A stretch of 64,000 bases of DNA from Streptomyces sp. NBC_01485 (lineage in GTDB: Bacteria; Actinomycetota; Actinomycetes; Streptomycetales; Streptomycetaceae), in the NCBI RefSeq assembly GCF_036227125.1, contig NZ_CP109435.1, forward strand, positions 1,488,001-1,552,000. Reading direction: 5' to 3'. Shown here one piece after another: positions 57,403-64,000 of the stretch. The translations under genes were made by a program, and so were the position numbers. Positions within the stretch are counted from its first letter, which is position 1. Each line of letters opens with the position of its first letter. Under the pieces are notes generated by a model. The model did no database searches and was not told the DNA's origin. It saw only the letters and a program-made list of their open reading frames with translations.

Positions 57403-58830
57403 TCAGCCGGTCTTCCTGATCAACGCCAGGTACATGGCGTCGGTCCCGTGCACATGCGGCCACAGCTGGACGTCGGGCCCGTCGCCGAGCGCCGGTACGC
57501 CGGGCAGCAGGGGCCGGGCGTCGATCAGTTCGGCGGCCGGGAACTGCTTGAGCAGGTCGGCGACCACGGCCCGGGTCTCGGCGAGGTGCGGCGAGCAGGT
57601 GGCGTACCCGACGACGCCCCCGACCCGGACGGACTCCAGCGCGCTCCGCAGCAGCCCGCGCTGGAGCGGGGCGAACCCGTCGAGGTCCTCCGGCCGGCGC
57701 CGCCAGCGCGCCTCGGGCCGCCGCCGCAGGGCGCCGAGGCCCGTGCACGGTACGTCCATCAGCACCCGGTCGAAGGTGCCGTCCCGCCACGGCGGCCGGG
57801 TCCCGTCGGCGGCGATGACCTGGTAGGGCCCGGGGTTGCCGGCCAGGGTCTTGGCGACGAGGCCCGCCCGGTGCGGCTGCTTCTCGGACGCCAGCAGCAT
57901 GGCCCCCCGCTCGGCGGCGAGGGCGGCGAGCAGCGCGGCCTTGCCACCGGGCCCGGCGCATCCGTCGAGCCACTTCGTGTCGGGCCCGTCGAGCGGCGCG
58001 TTGGCCAGCGCGAGCGCCACGAGCTGACTGCCCTCGTCCTGCACGCCCGCCCGACCGTCCCGTACGGCGTCGATGGCGCCGGGCTCACCGCCCTCGGTGA
58101 GCCGCACGGCGTACGGCGACCAGCGCCCGGCGACCGCTGCCTCCTCCCGGAGCAGCTCGTCGGTGGTGGCCCGCCCGGGCCGGGCGACGAGCGTCACCTC
58201 GGGCCGCTCGTTGTCGGCCTCCAACAGCTCCTCGATGCCGGCCCGCCCGCCGCCGAGGGAGTCCCACAGCGCGGAGACGACCCAACGGGGATGCGAGTAC
58301 ACGACGGCGAGGTGGTCCTCGGGGTCGTCGTCGTAGGGCGGGGCGACCTTCTCGATCCACTCGTCGAGTTCATGCTGAGCGACCTTGCGCAGCACCGCGT
58401 TGACGAACTTGGCCCGCCCGTCGCCGAGCACGACCCGGGCGAGCTCGACGGAGGCGGACACGGCGGCGTGGGTCGGAATGCGCGTCCCGAGCAACTGATG
58501 CACCCCGAGGCTCAGCACATCGAGGACCGGCGGATCGACCTCGCGCAGCGGCCGGTCGACACAGGCCGAGATGACGGCGTCGTACGTCCCCTGCCGACGC
58601 AGCGTCCCGTAGACCAGCTCGGTGGCAAGAGCCGCGTCCCGCGCGTCGAACTTCGCGGGCCCCTCCTTCTCCCGCGCCTTGCGCAGCAACGGCGGCAACA
58701 CGAGGTTGGCGTAGGCGTCCCGCTCGTCCACAGCCCGCAACACCTCGAACGCGAGGAGACGGACAGGATCCTTCTGGGGCCGACGGTAGGGCTTGCCCGG
58801 CTTCGGGGAACGCTGGGGCTGATCACTCAC
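57403..58830 (-). CDS. rsmB: 16S rRNA (cytosine-967-C5) methyltransferase, RsmB/Sun
   Basis: This 475-residue enzyme has an N-terminal NusB-like RNA-binding domain (residues about 20-160, LLAFEVLRAVDERDAYANLV) and a SAM-dependent m5C methyltransferase domain. The two catalytic cysteine motifs are DVPCTGLGALRRRPEARW and YATCSPHLAETR; CAGPGGKAALLAALA is the SAM loop. GTG 58830 (SDQPQRSPKPG) is chosen; an ATG at 58920 would add an unlikely tail. It is followed on the same strand by nothing until the argG terminator. Confidence 0.93.
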   Translation of the reverse strand: MSDQPQRSPKPGKPYRRPQKDPVRLLAFEVLRAVDERDAYANLVLPPLLRKAREKEGPAKFDARDAALATELVYGTLRRQGTYDAVISACVDRPLREVDPPVLDVLSLGVHQLLGTRIPTHAAVSASVELARVVLGDGRAKFVNAVLRKVAQHELDEWIEKVAPPYDDDPEDHLAVVYSHPRWVVSALWDSLGGGRAGIEELLEADNERPEVTLVARPGRATTDELLREEAAVAGRWSPYAVRLTEGGEPGAIDAVRDGRAGVQDEGSQLVALALANAPLDGPDTKWLDGCAGPGGKAALLAALAAERGAMLLASEKQPHRAGLVAKTLAGNPGPYQVIAADGTRPPWRDGTFDRVLMDVPCTGLGALRRRPEARWRRRPEDLDGFAPLQRGLLRSALESVRVGGVVGYATCSPHLAETRAVVADLLKQFPAAELIDARPLLPGVPALGDGPDVQLWPHVHGTDAMYLALIRKTG

Positions 58831-58997
58831 GAAAAGGTGCTCCGGATTACAGGATGAGGACTGAAGGGACTGGAGGTAAAGACAGAGGAGAGGCCTGGAA
58901 GGCAGGGATCTCGAAGTCACGTCCAGCGTACGTCGACGGGGACGGCGGGTGGGTTCCGGTCGGCGGGGGCTCGTGCAGGAGCGTTACGCCCCGACCG

Positions 58998-59930
58998 TCA
59001 CGCCCCGACGGTCTCGTCCTCCCCGATCCGGACGCCCCGCGCCCAGTCGGCGGCCCGCATCGGCTTCTTGCCCTGTGCCTGCACCCACACCAGCTCGACC
59101 GCGTACGAGCCGGTGCCGACGTGCACGCTGTTCTTGCCGACGGACAGCGCGCCGGGGGCGAGATCGGTCCGCTCGGGAGCCGGGTGGACCTGGATGAGCT
59201 TGAGCCGCTCGCCCCGGAAGACGGTCCAGGCGCCGGGGGCCGGGGTGCAGCCGCGCACCACGCGGTCGACGCGCAGCGCCGGCGTGGCCCAGTCGACCTG
59301 GGCGTCCTCGACGGTGATCTTGGGCGCGAGGGTGATCCCCTCGCCCGGCTGCGGTACGGCCTTCAGGGTGCCGTCCTCGATCCCGTCCATGGTCGCGGCG
59401 AGCAGCCCGGAGCCGGCGAAGGCGAGCCGGGTGAGCAGGTCGCCGCTGGTGTCGGTGGACCGGATCTCCTCGGTGACCGTCCCGTAGACCGGCCCCGAGT
59501 CGAGACCCACCTCGATGAGGAAGGCGGAGGCGCCGGTGATCTCGTCCCCCGCCATGATCGAGTGCTGCACGGGCGCGGCGCCCCGCCAGGCGGGCAGCAG
59601 CGAGAAGTGCAGGTTGACCCAGCCGTGGGCCGGAATGTCCAGCGCCACCTTGGGCAGCAGCGCCCCATAGGCCACGACGGGACAGCAGTCGGGCGCGATC
59701 TCCTTCAGCCGCTCCAGGAACTCCGGATCCCGGGGCTTGACGGGCCTCAGCACCTCGATGCCCGCCTCCTCCGCCCGCTGGGCGACAGGAGAGGCGACCA
59801 GCCGCCGCCCCCGCCCGGCCGGTGCGTCGGGCCGCGTGACGACAGCGGCCACCTCGTGCCGCCCCGAGGCGATCAGGGCGTCCAGAGCGGGAACGGCGAC
59901 CTCGGGGGTACCGGCGAAGACGAGCTTCAT
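58998..59930 (-). CDS. fmt: Methionyl-tRNA formyltransferase
   Basis: This 310-residue enzyme formylates initiator Met-tRNA. It begins [19 protein letters not shown]. The catalytic region is [20 protein letters not shown] with the Asn-His pair, followed by [20 protein letters not shown] with the Asp. The C-terminal OB-like tRNA-binding domain starts near residue 205. It lies 167 bp upstream of rsmB in the same direction. An IS605-type element starts 96 bp upstream of its ATG, so its promoter may lie in the short G-rich gap. Confidence 0.96.
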   Translation of the reverse strand: MKLVFAGTPEVAVPALDALIASGRHEVAAVVTRPDAPAGRGRRLVASPVAQRAEEAGIEVLRPVKPRDPEFLERLKEIAPDCCPVVAYGALLPKVALDIPAHGWVNLHFSLLPAWRGAAPVQHSIMAGDEITGASAFLIEVGLDSGPVYGTVTEEIRSTDTSGDLLTRLAFAGSGLLAATMDGIEDGTLKAVPQPGEGITLAPKITVEDAQVDWATPALRVDRVVRGCTPAPGAWTVFRGERLKLIQVHPAPERTDLAPGALSVGKNSVHVGTGSYAVELVWVQAQGKKPMRAADWARGVRIGEDETVGA

Positions 59931-59964
59931 GAGTGGGCGGGGCCTCTCGGACAGGTCGAATGAC

Positions 59965-60011
59965 GGGCGGGCGGGGGGCCCGGGGCGGGGTGGGGGTGGG
60001 CGGGGTCGGGG
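59965..60011 (+). other. G-rich tract with G-quadruplex potential
   Basis: At least eight runs of three or more G within 47 bp (GGGCGGGCGGGGGG and further runs) between the fmt start and the IS right end. The G-rich strand is the template strand for fmt. A quadruplex could form here; this is a prediction from composition only. Confidence 0.5.
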
Positions 60012-60200
60012 CAACACAGAAGTTTGTGACTCCTCCCCCGGCTGAAGCCGGGGGCTTCTCGTTACGCCGGGTTGGCGTTGCGACGGACCAGCCCGGCCCG
60101 TAGAACGTTGGTGGCTGCCACGGTGTCGGCGTGCGCGTGGTGGCCGCAGGCGACGCAGTGGAATTTTTCCTGTGTGGGCCGGTTCTCCTTGGCGGTGTGC
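60006..60200 (-). ncRNA. Putative omega-RNA of the IS605 element
   Basis: In IS200/605 elements the guide RNA of TnpB comes from the 3' end of tnpB through the right end and continues about 20 bases into the flank. Here the 3' part of tnpB, the hairpin at 60035-60054 and the flank before 60026 fit this arrangement. The 5' limit is not visible from sequence, so 60200 is approximate. Confidence 0.4.
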
Positions 60201-61276
60201 CCGCATTCGGGGCAGGTGCGGGAGGTGTTGCGGGGGTCCACGGCGATCACTTCCCGTCCGGCGCTTTCAGCCTTGGCGTGCAGGATCGTCAGGAACACCC
60301 CCCAACCGGCATCGTTGATCGAACGGTTCAGTCCTGCCTTCGCCGCGGCCCCGTTGGGCAGGAACAAGCCTGCCTGGCCGGGGTCGGGCTTCGGTGCGGG
60401 GGCCTTGCTCATGTTGCGGATCTGGAGGTCTTCGTGCGCGATGACATCGTGCGCGTGCACCAGGCCGAAGGCGGTCTTGTGCGCGTGGTCGAGACGCTGA
60501 CGCCGTACCTTGCCGTGCAGTTCGGCGACCTTCTCCACCGCGCGCCGGTGGTTGGCGGTGCGGTCCTTGGCCTTGCGGCGCGGGAAGCGGGACAGTGCCC
60601 GCTGTGCGGCTTCGAGCCTCGCGGCTGCCTTGCGCCCGTGTCTCGGATTGGGGACGAAGTCGCCGTTCGAGTCGGCGAGGAAGTTTGTGATGCCCAGGTC
60701 GATGCCGATCATGCTGCCGGTCGCGGGCAGCGGCTCGGGCCGGTCCTGCCCGGCGGTCAGCACGACGAACCACTTGGCGCCCTCACGCTTGACCGAGACG
60801 GTCTTGACCCGGCCGGCCACCGGGCGGTGCTGGTTGACCTTCACATGCCCCACGCCCTGGAGGCGGACGCGGGTGACGGGATCGTGCGGGGTGGAGTCCC
60901 AGCGGCAGCCGTCGCCGTCCTTGGGGAAGTCCACCGTGTCGAACCAGTTCACCCCGCGAAAGCGCGGATAGCCGGGCGTGTCAGCGGACCTGACCCGGCG
61001 GAAGAACGCGGCGAACGCCTTGTCCAGGCGGCGCAGGGTGGCCTGCTGCGAACTGAACGACCAGCGGCCCTGACGCTCCGGGTCGAACGCCCGGATGTCC
61101 TTGAGCTGGGCCGACTGGCCGCCGTACCTGACGCTGGTCTTCGACGGGTGCCGCCAGGCGTCACGCCGCTCCTGCAAGGCCCCGTTGTAGAGGGAGCAGT
61201 GATCGCGCAGCATCTCGGCCAGCGCCTGCGCCTGACGGACAGTGGGACGCAGGAGGAACTTGTACGCACGGATCAT
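60062..61276 (-). CDS. tnpB: TnpB RNA-guided endonuclease (IS605 OrfB)
   Basis: This 404-residue protein has the OrfB helix-turn-helix N-terminus ([20 protein letters not shown]), and the RuvC core with all three acidic residues: [15 protein letters not shown] (Asp), [12 protein letters not shown] (Glu) and [14 protein letters not shown] (Asp). The zinc finger [10 protein letters not shown] / [10 protein letters not shown] is complete. Such proteins cut DNA guided by the element's omega-RNA and preserve the transposon at the donor site. ATG 61276 has GGAGGGGG upstream; longer frames to 61336 run into the divergent tnpA start. Confidence 0.94.
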   Translation of the reverse strand: MIRAYKFLLRPTVRQAQALAEMLRDHCSLYNGALQERRDAWRHPSKTSVRYGGQSAQLKDIRAFDPERQGRWSFSSQQATLRRLDKAFAAFFRRVRSADTPGYPRFRGVNWFDTVDFPKDGDGCRWDSTPHDPVTRVRLQGVGHVKVNQHRPVAGRVKTVSVKREGAKWFVVLTAGQDRPEPLPATGSMIGIDLGITNFLADSNGDFVPNPRHGRKAAARLEAAQRALSRFPRRKAKDRTANHRRAVEKVAELHGKVRRQRLDHAHKTAFGLVHAHDVIAHEDLQIRNMSKAPAPKPDPGQAGLFLPNGAAAKAGLNRSINDAGWGVFLTILHAKAESAGREVIAVDPRNTSRTCPECGHTAKENRPTQEKFHCVACGHHAHADTVAATNVLRAGLVRRNANPA

Positions 61277-61326
61277 CCAGCCCACCCCCTCCGGTCGGGT
61301 TCGCTCGATCCTACTACACTTGGCGC

Positions 61327-61755
61327 ATGTCACCACGCTGGGAACCAGATCCCGACATCAGACGAGGAAACCATGTAATTTTCAACCTCCACGCGCACTT
61401 GGTGTTTGTCACTAAGTACCGGCGGGAGGTCTTCAACGACGACATGCTGACGCGCTGCGAGGAGATCATGCGGGACGTGTGCCAGTCCTTCGAGGCCGAG
61501 CTGCGGGAGTTCAACGGCGAAGGCGATCACGTCCACCTGCTCGTGCACTACCCGCCGAAGGTCGCCCTGTCCAAACTCGTCAACAGCCTCAAAGGCGTCA
61601 GCTCCCGCTACCTGCGAGCGGAGTACACCAGCCGGATCAACCGGATCGGCACAGGGTCCGTCTTCTGGTCCCCGTCGTACTTCGCGGGATCCTGTGGCGG
61701 CGCACCACTGAACATGGTGAAGGACTACATCGACAACCAGAAGCGGCCATCCTGA
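61327..61755 (+). CDS. tnpA: TnpA Y1 transposase of IS200/IS605 family
   Basis: This 142-residue HUH enzyme has the metal motif GDHVHLLVHY (HxH), the N-terminal strand FNLHAHLVFVTKYRREVF, and the catalytic Tyr in MVKDYIDNQ. It cuts and joins single-stranded transposon ends during replication. The start is 50 bp from the divergent tnpB start, and the gene reads towards the left end of the element. Length and motifs are complete, so it is probably active. Confidence 0.95.
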   Translation: MSPRWEPDPDIRRGNHVIFNLHAHLVFVTKYRREVFNDDMLTRCEEIMRDVCQSFEAELREFNGEGDHVHLLVHYPPKVALSKLVNSLKGVSSRYLRAEYTSRINRIGTGSVFWSPSYFAGSCGGAPLNMVKDYIDNQKRPS

Positions 61756-62764
<1,009 letters not shown>

Positions 62765-62887
62765 CGCCCCCACCACCACGACCACCGAGCACCACCCCAC
62801 CAAGCACCGCCCACCCTGCCCTCTCGGCCCGCCCCGAGAGGGCAGCCGCATACCCAGCACCACACAACACACCCCCCTCACCCGACC

Positions 62888-64000
62888 TCACCCGATATCC
62901 GGCGGATCGATCCGCACCCACACAACCTCCTCTCCACCCCGCCCCGCCCGAGCCATCCGAGCCGCCTGCGCCGCCTTCAACGCGGCAGCCAGCGCAGCGC
63001 CCCGCCCCGGCGGCACCCGGATCAACGCCCGCTCCCACCGCTCCCCGGGTGGCGGCGCCCCCGCCCGCCGAGGCCGCCCCGCAGGGCCGGCCGACACCTC
63101 AACCGGAACCGGCCCCAACACCTGCGCCTCCCCAGGCAGTTCGAGGGCTCCCAGGAACGCGGCCACCGCCTCCGCCGGCCCCGACACCGCCGCCATCCGC
63201 GACACGGGCGGAAACCCCAGCTCGGCCCGCTCGGCGAGCTCCCGCACCGCGTGCCCCACGGGATCCCACCGCACCAGCGCCTGCACGGGCCGCAGGGTCG
63301 GCTCGGCGACGACGACGACGGTCCCGCCGTCCCCCTGCGGCCGTACGAGGGCGGCGGCCGCGATCCAGCGGCGCAGCGCGTCCTCCCCGGCCCGCAGGTC
63401 GGGCCGTCCGAGCATGGCCCAGCCGTCCAGCAGCAGCGCGGCCGCGTACCCGCCTTCGGCGACCGGCTCGGCCCCGGGCGTGGACACGACGAGCGCGGGC
63501 GCCCCCGGCACGGTGTCCAGCACCTGTTCACGCCCCGAAGTCCGCACCGGAACCGCAGGAAACGCCCGCCCCAGCTCCTCGGCGGTCCGCCGCGCCCCCA
63601 CGACCTGGGCCCGCAACCGGAACGAACCGCACTCCGGACAGTGCCAGGCACCCTCCTCACGCCCGCACCACCCGCACCACAGCACGCTCCCCGCGCCCCC
63701 CGTTCCCCCGTCCCGCGCCTCCAACGGCCCGGAGCAGTGCCGGCACCGGGCGGCGGCGCGGCACTGCGCACACGCCATCCGCGGCACGTACCCCCGGCGG
63801 GGCACCTGCACGAGCACCGGCCCGTGCCGCAGCCCTTCCCGGACCGCCTGCCAGGCGAGGGTGGGCAGCCGGGCGGCGCGGGCGGCCTCGTCCCGCGCGA
63901 GATCCTGGTCGCCCACGGTCCGCACCAGCGGAGCGGCCCGCCGCACCTGCTCCCGCGCGGCGACCAGTGGCCGCGCCCACCCGCTCTCGACGAGTTGGGC
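62888..64000 (-). CDS. priA: Primosomal protein N' PriA, actinobacterial type (N-terminus cut)
   Basis: The C-terminal 370 residues of PriA are present; the gene continues past the right edge. Visible are the zinc-binding cysteine clusters MACAQCRAAARCRHC and WCGWCGREEGAWHCPECGS, and a C-terminal domain ending in WVRIDPPDIG. The region where helicase motifs V and VI should lie is degenerate, as known for actinobacterial PriA that lacks ATPase activity. It takes part in replication restart. The rest cannot be judged. Confidence 0.92.
   Translation of the reverse strand, partial: AQLVESGWARPLVAAREQVRRAAPLVRTVGDQDLARDEAARAARLPTLAWQAVREGLRHGPVLVQVPRRGYVPRMACAQCRAAARCRHCSGPLEARDGGTGGAGSVLWCGWCGREEGAWHCPECGSFRLRAQVVGARRTAEELGRAFPAVPVRTSGREQVLDTVPGAPALVVSTPGAEPVAEGGYAAALLLDGWAMLGRPDLRAGEDALRRWIAAAALVRPQGDGGTVVVVAEPTLRPVQALVRWDPVGHAVRELAERAELGFPPVSRMAAVSGPAEAVAAFLGALELPGEAQVLGPVPVEVSAGPAGRPRRAGAPPPGERWERALIRVPPGRGAALAAALKAAQAARMARAGRGGEEVVWVRIDPPDIG

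Noticed and set aside
61277..61336. Longer tnpB starting at 61336
   Set aside because: The extension overlaps the divergent tnpA start and lacks the family N-terminus, which begins MIRAYKF at 61276.

Overview
The window is a contiguous 64 kb piece of a Streptomyces chromosome. The supporting signs are very high GC with strong G/C third-position bias, GTG and TTG starts, ATGA/GTGA stop-start overlaps, and the Streptomyces genes rbpA, smeA-sffA, ppm1, ribM and a helicase-dead type priA. From memory the gene order follows the S. coelicolor SCO14xx block (smeA-sffA, rbpA, fxsA, ppm1, rib-his cluster, guaB1, rpe, rsmB, fmt, priA); I could not run an alignment. Most of it is core chromosome. There is no prophage, conjugative element, CRISPR array, tRNA or rRNA. 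The only intact mobile element is an IS200/IS605 insertion near the right end.

1-16.5 kb: a cut hypothetical gene at the left edge; a GntR regulator divergent from a five-gene operon (MFS carrier, DUF1445 protein, 5-oxoprolinase PxpABC); a three-gene overlapping operon with two GT4 glycosyltransferases and an SGNH esterase; HEAT-repeat and ankyrin proteins; and the sporulation pair smeA-sffA. 16.5-30 kb: a YczR-like MocR regulator divergent from yczE, a glycerophosphodiesterase, an MFS carrier, rbpA with a sigma-R type promoter, fxsA, ppm1 (polyprenol phosphate mannose synthase), an amidohydrolase with an Lrp regulator, an acyl-CoA dehydrogenase with a TetR regulator, a Tat-exported C39-like protein and a P-loop kinase.

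30-40.4 kb: an EccA/CbxX-like AAA+ protein carrying the only TTA (bldA) codon I found in the window, two CNNM/CorC-type membrane proteins, then a leftward biosynthetic cluster read from an FMN riboswitch: ribE, ribM, ribBA, ribH, hisE, hisG and a PH-domain protein. An 81-bp CAG/CAA repeat sits between ribBA and ribH. 40.4-53.5 kb: a Rossmann oxidoreductase with a DasR-like box upstream, a ROK regulator divergent from an MFS carrier, a decayed NCS2 permease tail, a DUF5995 protein, a DavB/DavA-like monooxygenase-amidase pair, an MFS carrier with an unusual start, an Lrp regulator, guaB1, a barstar-like protein, a SorC regulator and rpe.

53.5-64 kb: an MMPL transporter, argG with an apparently leaderless ArgR-type promoter, rsmB and fmt, the IS605-type element (tnpA plus the RNA-guided nuclease gene tnpB), a helix-turn-helix protein, and the 3' part of priA cut by the window edge.

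The genes serve cofactor synthesis (riboflavin, histidine), amino-acid scavenging (5-oxoproline, lysine or arginine, arginine synthesis), envelope glycosylation (polyprenol mannose, glycosyltransferases), transcription control (RbpA) and development (SmeA/SffA). The most noteworthy items are the complete IS605/TnpB element with a readable TTGAT boundary, the davAB-like pair, the P-loop of SffA without its lysine, the leaderless argG promoter, and the in-frame 27-glutamine tract just after the ribBA stop codon.
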